From positions 186,001 to 250,000 of the forward strand of contig CAWARM010000010.1 of the NCBI GenBank assembly GCA_963784425.1: a DNA stretch of 64,000 nucleotides. The letters run 5' to 3'. The notes under the pieces were generated by a model. The model had not been told where the DNA came from, made no database searches, and worked only from the letters and a program-made list of their open reading frames with translations. Shown here piece after piece: positions 34,863 through 42,589 of the stretch (position 1 is the first letter of the stretch; each line of letters starts with the position of its first letter). Both the position numbers and the translations under genes were made by a program. The DNA is from SHZL01 sp963784425 (GTDB lineage Bacteria > Pseudomonadota > Gammaproteobacteria > Xanthomonadales > SZUA-36).

Positions 34863-35797
34863 CGGCCTGTCTTGCTGCTGTGGGTGGCCGCAACAAATAC
34901 GTCTTCGAGGCTGGCCCGGGCCATGATGACGTCGTTGGCGCGGATGCCTTTTTCATCCAGCGTGCGCCGGATCAACAGGTTGCCCTGAGGTGTGGCCTTG
35001 TCGAACAGTACGCGCAGGGTGTTGCCGATTTGGGCCGTGCTGTGAACCCAGGGCTGGGCTTCAAGTACCTTTCCCGCCTGGCGCAGCTGCGGCGCTTCAA
35101 CCACTGCTACCTGCGCATTGATGTCACGCGACAGTTCAGCCGGGCTGCCCTCAGCCGCCAGCCTGCCGTTATCCAGTATGGCCAGCGCGTGGCAGCGCTC
35201 CGCCTCGTCCATGTAATGCGTGGAGACCAGAATGGTGGTGCCTTCGTCCACCAGGTCGAACAGGGTTTCCCAGAATGCGCGGCGACTTTCCGGGTCCACC
35301 GCACTGGTGGGTTCATCCAGGAACAACAACTCAGGTTTATGCAGCGTGGCCGCAGCCAGCGCCAGCCGCTGCCTTTGACCACCACTCAGTGTGCCCGCAC
35401 GCTGGTTTACCAGGCGGGTGAGTTCGTACCGGATTATGGATTCGCCAATGCGGCTTTTCTGTAGCTTGCGCGGCATGGTAAACACATCCGCCATAAAGCG
35501 CAGGTTCTCCATGACCGTCAGGTCCTCGTACATGGAAAACCTTTGTGTCATGTAGCCCACTTTCCGTCGCAGCGCTTCCGCCTCCGCAGGAATATTCAGG
35601 CCAAGTACATTGATTTCGCCGGCACTGGGCTTGAGCAAGCCGCACAGCATGCGGATCGTGGTTGACTTGCCAGAACCGTTGGGTCCAAGAAAGCCGTAGA
35701 TGCGCGAACGCGGCACATTGAGGTTGAAATCAACCACGGCGTGCACGCTCCCGAAGGACTTGCTCATGCCATGGGCCTGAATGGCGAAATCAGTCAT
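34859..35797 (-). CDS. ABC transporter ATP-binding protein
   Basis: 312-residue single-NBD ATPase: Walker A GPNGSGKST (about 39-47), Q-loop in VGYMTQRFSMYEDLTV, signature LSGGQRQRLALA, Walker B LLFLDEPTSAVDP, and H-loop STHYMDE. The C-terminal ~90 residues form the regulatory extension common in exporters of this group. It shares one base with the hlyD-like stop (TAATG) and 4 bases with the permease. Together with its neighbours it forms a TetR-HlyD-ATPase-permease exporter operon. Confidence 0.95.
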   Translation of the reverse strand: MTDFAIQAHGMSKSFGSVHAVVDFNLNVPRSRIYGFLGPNGSGKSTTIRMLCGLLKPSAGEINVLGLNIPAEAEALRRKVGYMTQRFSMYEDLTVMENLRFMADVFTMPRKLQKSRIGESIIRYELTRLVNQRAGTLSGGQRQRLALAAATLHKPELLFLDEPTSAVDPESRRAFWETLFDLVDEGTTILVSTHYMDEAERCHALAILDNGRLAAEGSPAELSRDINAQVAVVEAPQLRQAGKVLEAQPWVHSTAQIGNTLRVLFDKATPQGNLLIRRTLDEKGIRANDVIMARASLEDVFVAATHSSKTGR

Positions 35798-36750
35798 TAC
35801 GGTGGCGCCACCGTAGCCACCACTGGGAGACCTGAAGGCAAATCACCGGCCGTGGCAAGGTCGATTTCTGCGAGGTAACTCAGGCGCGAACGATCGTGCT
35901 CGGTCAGTGCGAAATAAGGCGTAAAGCTGGCATCGGTTGAAACCCAGCGCACCGTTCCGGTCATTTCACCCGCAACTCCGTCGACCTGCACCTGGATGCT
36001 GCTACCCGGGATTACCCTGGCACGAAGATATTCAGGCACGTAGACCCGCGCATATACCCGGGATGAATCCAGCAGGACGGCTACCGTGGCGCCAACCGCC
36101 GGTCGCTCTCCCACCTGGTACAACATCTTGTCCACCACCCCGTCCAGCGGTGCGACAGCACGGGTGCGCTTGAGGTCCAGTGCCGCCAGCGCTTGCAGCG
36201 ATTTGGCTGCGGCCACGGCGGCTTCAGCCTGGGCCAGTTCCTCAAGCGTGGTGCCGTTCAACTGGGCTTCCAGAGCCTGGCGCTGGATTTCCACTTCAGC
36301 CGTGGCTGAACTCCAGGTAGTTTCGGCACGGTCGAGGGCGGCCTGGTTGGAGAGCTTCTTGTTGAAAAGCTCGCGTTCGCGTTTGAGGTCTGCTGCTGCA
36401 TTGGCGGTCACAGCCTGCGCGGCTGCCAGCTTTGCCCGGGTCTCCCGAATTGCTTCCGGGCGCGGGCCACGGCGCAATTCCGCCAGCCGGGCGGTAGCCT
36501 GTTCACTCAGTGCGGTTTTCTGTTCATATTGCGCGCTCGCCCTTGTCGGATCTTGTTCGAACAGTACATCGCCGGCGCTGACAGCTTGCCCGTCAATAAC
36601 CTGCCGGCTGATGATCGGCTCGCTGGATTCAACCTTGATTTCAATGCGATCCCGCTCCAGGGTTCCAACCATTTGGCGGGAATCACCGGCATCACAGCTG
36701 GTGAGCGCCAGCAACAGGCAGGCAGAGGAAAAAACAGGCTGGTGTCTCAT
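35797..36750 (-). CDS. HlyD-family membrane-fusion lipoprotein
   Basis: 317-residue periplasmic adaptor. Signal peptide with lipobox LTSC (about residue 19). Then a split lipoyl/barrel-sandwich domain (ISRQVIDGQAVSAGDVLFEQ and APLDGVVDKMLYQVGERPAV) brackets a long alpha-helical hairpin (about 75-190). It links the ABC-2 permease to an outer-membrane channel, which is not encoded here. Comparable to YbhG, but lipid-anchored. Coupled to tetR by an ATGA overlap. Confidence 0.92.
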   Translation of the reverse strand: MRHQPVFSSACLLLALTSCDAGDSRQMVGTLERDRIEIKVESSEPIISRQVIDGQAVSAGDVLFEQDPTRASAQYEQKTALSEQATARLAELRRGPRPEAIRETRAKLAAAQAVTANAAADLKRERELFNKKLSNQAALDRAETTWSSATAEVEIQRQALEAQLNGTTLEELAQAEAAVAAAKSLQALAALDLKRTRAVAPLDGVVDKMLYQVGERPAVGATVAVLLDSSRVYARVYVPEYLRARVIPGSSIQVQVDGVAGEMTGTVRWVSTDASFTPYFALTEHDRSRLSYLAEIDLATAGDLPSGLPVVATVAPP

Positions 36751-37418
36751 GTTCTGAACCCTCTTTGCACTATCGTATCTACGTGCAGCAGTAACTGGCT
36801 GATACCCTCTTCGTCATACTTCATTCCCAGCCCCAGCTGGGCAACGGAACGGGCGACAAAAGGAAATACGCACATCGACAGGATCATCATGGCCGCGAGG
36901 TGCGGTTGGTAGTCCCGGTGCAAGCTGCCACGTTGTTGTTCGACAGCAAGCAAGCCTGGCAGGGCGCCACCGAGGTGCGGCGCAAAATGTTCCAGGAACC
37001 AGGCTTGCAGATGCCCGCCGGGCAGGATGACTTCGCGGGTCAGTAGCACCAGCAAATTGGGATGCTCGCTGGCCATGCGAATGAGCAGGGTGGTGAAGCC
37101 CCTCACCGGGTCCGTCGCAGTCGCGCGCACTTCCGCAACGGCTTCCGCCAAAGGCTGCAAGGTGCGGTCCAGAACGTTGCGCAGAAGCTGGATCTTGCTG
37201 CCAAAATAGTAATGCACCATGGCGGGTGTCACGCCGACTTTGCCGGCGATTTCCCGTATCGAAGTGGCGGCAAATCCCTGTTGGGCAAACAGCGTTTCCG
37301 CCGAATTCAGAATGCCTTCCCTGTAGGCCCCCGCATCTTTTTCGGCCGGCCGGCCGCGCAATCGCTTCGTTTTGGGGGCGGCGGACCTGTTAGGCTTTTG
37401 CGCTTCGCTGGATTTCAT
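36747..37418 (-). CDS. TetR-family transcriptional regulator
   Basis: 223-residue regulator and first gene of the exporter operon. A basic N-terminal arm of about 30 residues (KTKRLRGRPAEKDAG) precedes the TetR HTH: ILNSAETLFAQQGFAATSIR, then EIAGKVGVTPAMVHYYFGSK. The C-terminal ligand domain is compatible with the CecR-like group that controls ybhGFSR in E. coli; that link is inference from gene order. A perfect palindrome 8 bases upstream of its start codon is the probable autoregulatory operator. Confidence 0.92.
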   Translation of the reverse strand: MKSSEAQKPNRSAAPKTKRLRGRPAEKDAGAYREGILNSAETLFAQQGFAATSIREIAGKVGVTPAMVHYYFGSKIQLLRNVLDRTLQPLAEAVAEVRATATDPVRGFTTLLIRMASEHPNLLVLLTREVILPGGHLQAWFLEHFAPHLGGALPGLLAVEQQRGSLHRDYQPHLAAMMILSMCVFPFVARSVAQLGLGMKYDEEGISQLLLHVDTIVQRGFRT

Positions 37419-37426
37419 GCTTTTAT

Positions 37427-37448
37427 ATTAATTAACTGGTTAATTAAT
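37427..37448. promoter_or_regulatory. Perfect palindromic operator upstream of tetR
   Basis: ATTAATTAAC-TG-GTTAATTAAT: 10-base perfect arms around a 2-base centre, 8 bases upstream of the tetR start codon and about 80 bases before dusA on the other strand. It is AT-rich in an otherwise GC-rich region. The position fits autorepression of the exporter operon. Confidence 0.75.
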
Positions 37449-37529
37449 TACAAGATCAGTGAACAGACCTCCAGTTTGGGGACTATAATGGCTCCCTAGT
37501 TCAGATGGCCTGGCAAAACGACTTTTCCC

Positions 37530-38570
37530 ATGCATGACATTTCCCCCGCAAGCCGGCGCCTGAGCGTGGCGCCGATGATGGACTGGACGGACCGGCACTG
37601 CCGCTACTTCCATCGCCTGCTGGCGCCCGAGGCTTTGTTGTATACCGAGATGGTGACCACCGGCGCCATCCTGAACGGCGATCGTGATTCCTTGCTTAAA
37701 TTTGACCCGGCGGAGCATCCCCTGGCGCTGCAAGTCGGCGGCAGTGATCCGGATGAACTGGCCCGCTGCGCCCGGATAGCACAGGCCCGTGATTACGATG
37801 AAGTGAATCTGAACGTGGGTTGCCCGTCTGACCGGGTTCAAAAAGGGCGCTTCGGTGCCTGCCTGATGCGCGAACCCAATCTGGTGCGGGACTGCATCTC
37901 TGCCATGATGGATGCCGTGGATATTCCCGTAACGGTAAAAACCCGGCTTGGCGTAGATGAGTTGGATAGCTATGCGTATTTCAGTGATTTTATTCACAGC
38001 ATGGCGCAATCCGGTTGCACCATTTTTGCTGTTCATGCACGCAAGGCCTGGTTGTCAGGCCTTAGCCCAAAAGAAAATCGCGATGTTCCCGAGTTGCGCT
38101 ATGACTGGGTTTACCGCCTCAAGAAAGAATGCCCGCAGTTGACCATCATTCTGAACGGGGGAGTGGCGACGGCCCTTGAGGCGGTTGCCCACCTTGAACG
38201 GGTTGATGGAGTAATGCTGGGCCGGGCTGCCTACCACAACCCATGGATACTGAGTGAATGTAGCCGGGCTCTCGATGGCCAGCCCGGCGTACCGGATCGC
38301 ACGGCTGCAGTACTGGCGATGAGCCATTACATCGAACAACAAGTCGGGGAGTCAGTGCCGGTGAAAAACATCAGTCGCCACGTGTTGGGCCTGTTCCAGC
38401 GTCTGCCGGGGGCCAGGAGTTGGCGCCGCTATATTTCGGATCATGCGCACAAGGAGGCTGATGACAGCCGCCTGCTGTTCAAAGCCATGGAACAGATGCA
38501 TGCCGCAAGCGCCTGGCAGAATGATGCCGCCCGAAGAACGGCCCAAAGAACGGCCCAAAGAACGGCATGA
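37530..38570 (+). CDS. dusA: tRNA-dihydrouridine(20/20a) synthase
   Basis: FMN enzyme reducing U20/U20a in the tRNA D-loop. The 346-residue protein has the DusA start SVAPMMDWTDRHCRYFHRLL, ALQVGGSDPDELARCA, VNLNVGCPSDRVQKGRFGAC with the catalytic Cys, VTVKTRLGVDE, FAVHARKAWLSGLSPKENR, and ILNGGV. The last 12 residues (RRTAQRTAQRTA) come from a 12-base tandem repeat at 38534-38567 and extend beyond the normal C-terminus. Confidence 0.97.
   Translation: MHDISPASRRLSVAPMMDWTDRHCRYFHRLLAPEALLYTEMVTTGAILNGDRDSLLKFDPAEHPLALQVGGSDPDELARCARIAQARDYDEVNLNVGCPSDRVQKGRFGACLMREPNLVRDCISAMMDAVDIPVTVKTRLGVDELDSYAYFSDFIHSMAQSGCTIFAVHARKAWLSGLSPKENRDVPELRYDWVYRLKKECPQLTIILNGGVATALEAVAHLERVDGVMLGRAAYHNPWILSECSRALDGQPGVPDRTAAVLAMSHYIEQQVGESVPVKNISRHVLGLFQRLPGARSWRRYISDHAHKEADDSRLLFKAMEQMHAASAWQNDAARRTAQRTAQRTA
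38534..38567 (+). repeat. 12-base tandem repeat at the end of dusA
   Basis: Two identical copies of AAGAACGGCCCA followed by a 10-base partial third (AAGAACGGCA). The unit is a multiple of three, so copy-number change would only lengthen the RTAQ tail of DusA. Confidence 0.9.
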
Positions 38571-38580
38571 AGAACCTGCA

Positions 38581-39495
38581 ATGATTACTGCGGATACACG
38601 TCCAATAATGACGGCCTTACGCAATAATGAATTGCCCACAGATTCACCGGCCGTTCCCAAGGGCGTATTCATGGTTGAACCCGTCAATTTCCGCCTCAGC
38701 GCGGATTCGGCCAGCGACAACAGTTACATGAATATCGCCAGCGGGGTCGATCAGGACCGGGCGCTCGAGCAATACATTGGCCTGGTGGACAAGATACGTG
38801 GGGTCGGCATCCCGGTGAAGAGTTTTGCCGGCGGTAGCAACACACCGGAAGACGTTTTTCCGAACAATGTTTTCGGTACCTCACCCGGGCGTTTGATAAT
38901 CGGGCACATGCTGCATGCCAGCCGCCAGGCAGAAACCCGGCGCCCGGACATTCGCAGTTACTTCCGGGCTCTGGGCTACCAGGAATACGACCTTTCCGTG
39001 GAAGATTGCGTAGCTGAACTCACCGGGCCTTTGATCATTGACCGTGCGCGCAGGCTGGGGTTTTGTGGCATGACCGGCCGCGTGAATGAAGCCGGCCTCA
39101 AAGCCATGCATGCTGCATTCAAATTACGCCACACGGTGTACTTTGACCTGGTGCAGGGGGAGTATCACACCAACGTTGTGATGTCGATTCTCGCCGGCCG
39201 CGCTTGCGTAGTGCACCCGGACTCCATTGTTGATCGCAGGATAGTTCGCACCCTGGCTGCCGTTTATGAAGATCGTATCCTGTATCTTGACGATGCTGAA
39301 AAGCAGGCATTTGCCGGCAACTGCATAGCACTGACCTACAAGGACCTGTTCATGAGCCAAACTGCGGCGGACGTTTTGCGGCGTAGCAGCAAGGGCTTGC
39401 TGGAGTCCTGGGGTTTCCGCATCCATTCCCACCCGCTGGACGAGATTGAAAAAGCGGGGGGCAGCCTGCGCTGTATGGTGGCAGAAATATACTAG
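38581..39495 (+). CDS. Amidinotransferase / dimethylarginine dimethylaminohydrolase-family protein
   Basis: 304-residue member of the guanidino-group-modifying superfamily (arginine deiminase, DDAH, CtlX). Visible active-site elements are the N-terminal FMVEPVNFRLS (substrate arm), PEDVFPNNVFGTSPG with the Asn/Asp pair, the His of GEYHTNVVMSIL, and the catalytic Cys near the C-terminus in GGSLRCMVAEIY. The exact substrate (arginine, citrulline or methylated arginine) cannot be read from this. ATG 38581 is chosen because the longer frame overlaps dusA and encodes repeat-derived sequence. It sits 10 bases after dusA. Confidence 0.85.
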   Translation: MITADTRPIMTALRNNELPTDSPAVPKGVFMVEPVNFRLSADSASDNSYMNIASGVDQDRALEQYIGLVDKIRGVGIPVKSFAGGSNTPEDVFPNNVFGTSPGRLIIGHMLHASRQAETRRPDIRSYFRALGYQEYDLSVEDCVAELTGPLIIDRARRLGFCGMTGRVNEAGLKAMHAAFKLRHTVYFDLVQGEYHTNVVMSILAGRACVVHPDSIVDRRIVRTLAAVYEDRILYLDDAEKQAFAGNCIALTYKDLFMSQTAADVLRRSSKGLLESWGFRIHSHPLDEIEKAGGSLRCMVAEIY

Positions 39496-39548
39496 GGAGC
39501 CTCTGATCCATTATGCGTGCTCCGCGCATAATGGATCAGAGGCTCCCT
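39494..39548. repeat. Perfect 24-base-arm palindrome overlapping a stop codon
   Basis: Arms beginning AGGGAGCCTCTGATCCATTA (39494-39517) and their exact reverse complement (39525-39548) enclose a 7-base loop. The left arm starts within the TAG stop of the amidinotransferase-family gene. The outer 16 bases GGAGCCTCTGATCCAT are shared with 13597-13612. There is no T-run, so it is more REP-like than a canonical terminator, though the stem could stop transcription or protect the 3' end. Confidence 0.9.
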
Positions 39549-39613
39549 GACTTGTGATTCAGTCGGTGTTCATGAACATGATCTAGAATAGTCCCCAACA
39601 GAGCGGAGATCCG

Positions 39614-39850
39614 GTGTTGTCGAAAAGATTATGTCAATTCTTTCTGGCCTTGCTGTTGGCAATAATGTTGCCGCTGGCTGTTTTTGCACAAAGCCTGGAC
39701 CAGGCAGCGCAGCAGGCAGCCGAGCAATATGATGCCAAGGTGCTGTCAGCTCATACCGAGCAGGTTGGCAACCAGCAAGTACACGTGATCAAGCTCTTGA
39801 CCAAGGATGGCGTAGTCAAGACCGTGCGCATCCCCGTGCGCAATAACTGA
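39614..39850 (+). CDS. Small exported PepSY-like protein
   Basis: 78-residue protein with a signal peptide (LCQFFLALLLAIMLPLAVFA) and a ~50-residue mature part whose second half (KVLSAHTEQVGNQQVHVIKL) matches a short PepSY-type domain. It starts with GTG (39614) after GGAG. It is directly upstream of a response regulator and sensor kinase, a common arrangement in which the periplasmic protein modulates the sensor or is its target. A perfect 12-base palindrome TGTTCATGAACA (39567-39578) and a TAGAAT -10-like box (39584-39589) precede it. Confidence 0.75.
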   Translation: MLSKRLCQFFLALLLAIMLPLAVFAQSLDQAAQQAAEQYDAKVLSAHTEQVGNQQVHVIKLLTKDGVVKTVRIPVRNN

Positions 39851-39888
39851 TGTTGCTGATATGTGGTCGCTGATGTGTGGCTGCTGAC

Positions 39889-40599
39889 ATGCGCGTCCTC
39901 ATCGTAGAAGACGATGCTGATTTACGCAAAGCCCTTTCCGCCCAATTGCGCACTGCGGGATTTGTGGTCGATGCGTCTGCCGGTGGTCGCGAAGGATTGT
40001 ATTTCGGTGAGGAGCTTCCACTCGACCTGGCCATCATCGACCTGGGTTTGCCTGAAATCCCCGGCCTGGATCTGATTCGACGCCTGCGCGCTTCCGGCCA
40101 TGATTTTCCCATACTGGTCCTGACTGCCCGGACGGACTGGAAAGACAAGGTAGAGGGCCTGGAGGCAGGGGCCGATGATTACCTGACCAAACCGTTCCAT
40201 GCTGAAGAACTGATGGCGCGCGTTAACGCGCTGATTCGACGTTCCGCCGGCCATGCCCGGCCCGAAGTCCATGTCGGGCCGCTGACCATGGACCTTTCCA
40301 AGCAGCGTGTTTCCATGCAAGGGCGTGAGGTCGAACTGACCACTTTCGAATACAAGGTCCTGCAATACCTGCTCATGCATACAGACCGCGTAGTCACCAA
40401 GTCCGAATTGACTGAACACATTTACGAAGAAGATGCAGAGCGGGATAGTAACGTCATCGAAGTATTCATTGGCCGCTTGCGCCGTAAGCTGGACCCGGAC
40501 GGTTTGTTCAACCCGATAGAGACCTTGCGCGGTCGTGGTTATCGACTGGCCTTGTCACCCGATGAGGAAGGCGGGGGCGGTCGCAATGACCGTCACTGA
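39889..40599 (+). CDS. OmpR/PhoP-family response regulator
   Basis: 236 residues. The receiver domain has the acidic pocket in RVLIVEDDADLRK, phospho-acceptor Asp in LDLAIIDLGLPEI (about residue 51), Thr in VLTARTDW, and Lys in YLTKPF. The winged-helix output domain runs from about residue 125 (VELTTFEYKVLQYLLMHTDR ... NVIEVFIGRLRRKLD ... TLRGRGYRL). It is closest in layout to PhoP. ATG 39889 (MRVLIVED) is preferred to the GTG four codons earlier. It overlaps the kinase gene by 14 bases. Confidence 0.94.
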   Translation: MRVLIVEDDADLRKALSAQLRTAGFVVDASAGGREGLYFGEELPLDLAIIDLGLPEIPGLDLIRRLRASGHDFPILVLTARTDWKDKVEGLEAGADDYLTKPFHAEELMARVNALIRRSAGHARPEVHVGPLTMDLSKQRVSMQGREVELTTFEYKVLQYLLMHTDRVVTKSELTEHIYEEDAERDSNVIEVFIGRLRRKLDPDGLFNPIETLRGRGYRLALSPDEEGGGGRNDRH

Positions 40600-41983
40600 T
40601 ACGCCTCCCGCGACCGTCACTGGCAGTGGGCCACAGCCAAAACCTTTTTCCTTGCGCTGGCGCATGTCTCTCATTGCCACCATCGTGCTGGTTCTCGCAT
40701 TGGGCCTGGTCGGTTTCGCGCTCGCTGCGGCCAATCAGCGCAGCTCGGTTTCAGCTTTACAGGCGCGCATGGAATCCTATGTCTACCTGGTGCTGGCTGC
40801 GGCTGAACTGGATGATGCCGGGGTGTTGCACTTCAGCGACAACCTGGGTGACCCAAGGTTGAGCCAACCGGGTTCCGGAATATACATCCATGTGCATGGA
40901 AATATCGAGCACTGGAACTCACCGTCCGGCCTGGGCATACAGTTGCCTGAATTGAACACCGTTCCTGCGGCGCAATCGCGATTTACCGAACCCGGTGCAG
41001 ATCTGCATTTTTTTACCTACCAGTATGGCGTGTCCTGGCAAAAGCCCGACGGGGCAGTCATTCCTTTCACCGTTTCCGTACTGGTTGATCCCGCGGAAAT
41101 TGACCGCCTGACCAGTGCGTTTCGCCTCGGCTTGTGGCGTGCGCTGGGCGCTGCGGGGGCAATCCTGCTATTGGCGCAATTCATGTTGATTTACCTGGGC
41201 TTCAGGCCATTGCAAAAGGTGGCAGGTGACGTCGTGCGGGTTGAGTCCGGGCTCGCACCCCGACTGGAAGGCCATTACCCGCGGGAAATCGAACCGCTGG
41301 CGCGGAATGTCAATAAGCTATTGGAGACGGAAAAGGCCAACCAGCAGCGCTATCGCAACGCACTGGATTCCCTGGCGCATAGTTTGAAGACACCGCTGGC
41401 CATCCTGCGCGCCGGCCTGGAAACTGACTCCCCGGCGGCACAAAACTCAATGCGCAAGGCCGTTGATGAAATGAACCAATTGGTGGCTACCCGCTTGCAG
41501 CGCGCAGCGCTCTCTGCCCGGCGCACCATGTCTGCGCCTGTCGCCGTCGAGCCCCAGGTCCAGCGCATACTGGCCAGCTTGCAGAAAGTCTATGCGCACA
41601 AAATGATTTCAGTGGAAACAGACATCCCCCCACAGTTGCAGTTTTTCGGAGAGCAGCGGGACTTGCTGGAGCTGATGGGGAATGTACTGGATAATGCCTT
41701 CAAGTACGGGCGCTCAAGAGTGCGGGTAAGTGCCGCGGCTGTGGACTCCAGTGCTACCCGCGGTGGTCTGTGTCTGCGTGTAGAGGATGATGGCGCGGGA
41801 ATTGATCCGGCACAATGGCCTGTTTTACTTAAGAGAGGCGTGCGGGGGGATGAGCGCGAGGAAGGTTATGGCCTCGGCCTTGCCATTGTTCTTGAATTGG
41901 TGACTGCCTATGGTGGCAAGATTGAAATTTCCAGGGGCGACTGGGGCGGAACTGTGATCTATCTCGAAGTGCCCGGCTCCTGA
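40586..41983 (+). CDS. PhoQ-like sensor histidine kinase
   Basis: 465 residues: an N-terminal transmembrane helix (SLIATIVLVLALGLVGFALA), a periplasmic sensor of about 115 residues, a second helix (ALGAAGAILLLAQFMLIYLG), HAMP, and then the H-box DSLAHSLKTPLAILRAGLE with the phospho-His. The ATPase domain has an N-box LMGNVLDNAFKYGRS and a G-box region VEDDGAGID ... GYGLGLAIV. The periplasmic domain starts directly after TM1, as in PhoQ. Coupled to the response regulator. Confidence 0.93.
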   Translation: MTVTDTPPATVTGSGPQPKPFSLRWRMSLIATIVLVLALGLVGFALAAANQRSSVSALQARMESYVYLVLAAAELDDAGVLHFSDNLGDPRLSQPGSGIYIHVHGNIEHWNSPSGLGIQLPELNTVPAAQSRFTEPGADLHFFTYQYGVSWQKPDGAVIPFTVSVLVDPAEIDRLTSAFRLGLWRALGAAGAILLLAQFMLIYLGFRPLQKVAGDVVRVESGLAPRLEGHYPREIEPLARNVNKLLETEKANQQRYRNALDSLAHSLKTPLAILRAGLETDSPAAQNSMRKAVDEMNQLVATRLQRAALSARRTMSAPVAVEPQVQRILASLQKVYAHKMISVETDIPPQLQFFGEQRDLLELMGNVLDNAFKYGRSRVRVSAAAVDSSATRGGLCLRVEDDGAGIDPAQWPVLLKRGVRGDEREEGYGLGLAIVLELVTAYGGKIEISRGDWGGTVIYLEVPGS

Positions 41984-42013
41984 CCCTGGCTCCCAGGCAG
42001 GGATTGAAACCAC

Positions 42014-42436
42014 GTGGAAAAATGCGAAATCAGCCTTATGGATGGTATTGCGCCTGACATGGCGGAGCTGCAACGCTCCATTGAGTTGCAGCAGCGGGCA
42101 GCCCATGTCGGTTTTGATTGGGCTTCGCCGGAACCGGTGCTGGAAAAACTGCAGGAAGAGACCGGTGAATTGCTGGGGGCCATGGCTGCTGGCGACCCGG
42201 ATGGGATTGAAGATGAGTTAGGGGACCTATTGTTTGTCATCACCAACCTCGCGCGGCAGTTGCAGGTCAACCCGGCCAAGGCCCTGCGGCGCGCCAACGC
42301 CAAGTTTGAAAAGCGTTTCCGGGCGCTGGAACAGACTGCCGGAAGCAGGCAGCGCCTGGACGCAATGAGCCTGGAAGAGATGGAAGATCTTTGGCAACAA
42401 GTAAAAAAATTGGAATTGACACAACTTGACAGTTAA
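42014..42436 (+). CDS. Half-length MazG (C-terminal NTP pyrophosphohydrolase domain only)
   Basis: House-cleaning nucleoside triphosphate pyrophosphohydrolase. At 140 residues it aligns with only the C-terminal half of E. coli MazG (263 residues), the half that carries catalysis in that enzyme. It keeps the EExxE-type metal site (KLQEETGELLGAM) and DELGDLLFVITNLARQL, as well as ALRRANAKFEKRFRALE and EEMEDLWQQVKK. The N-terminal MazG repeat is absent, and no remnant lies between it and the upstream kinase. GTG 42014 or ATG 42038 are possible starts. The last codons contain the promoter of the next gene. Confidence 0.88.
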   Translation: MEKCEISLMDGIAPDMAELQRSIELQQRAAHVGFDWASPEPVLEKLQEETGELLGAMAAGDPDGIEDELGDLLFVITNLARQLQVNPAKALRRANAKFEKRFRALEQTAGSRQRLDAMSLEEMEDLWQQVKKLELTQLDS

Positions 42437-42444
42437 CGGATAAT
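42416..42444 (+). promoter_or_regulatory. Sigma70 promoter of IPTL-CTERM gene 1, embedded in the end of mazG
   Basis: TTGACA (42416-42421), exactly 17 bases, then GATAAT (42439-42444): 6/6 and 5/6 matches to consensus. The -35 and most of the spacer are the last codons of mazG (LTQLDS and stop). A second TTGACA lies 10 bases further in. Identical promoters, including the mazG tail, precede genes 2 and 3. Confidence 0.88.
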
Positions 42445-42471
42445 CCCGTCCAACGGGTTGGGAAACCGTTG

Positions 42472-42494
42472 CTCGGATATCCTGGATATCCGAG
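42472..42494 (+). promoter_or_regulatory. Leader hairpin of IPTL-CTERM gene 1
   Basis: CTCGGATATCC-T-GGATATCCGAG, a perfect 23-base palindrome in the untranslated leader. The leader of gene 3 has an imperfect counterpart at about 44683-44707 (GGGTGTCG ... CGGATACCC), while that of gene 2 has lost the segment entirely. A role in mRNA stability or translation is possible. Confidence 0.7.
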
Positions 42495-42589
42495 GTTCTC
42501 ATCTCGAGTATGGAGTGATCAGGTGGTATACGACTGTTGCCCTGGTGGTAACGGACGGCATCCGGAACCCGCATAAAATGGAGAAAGAA

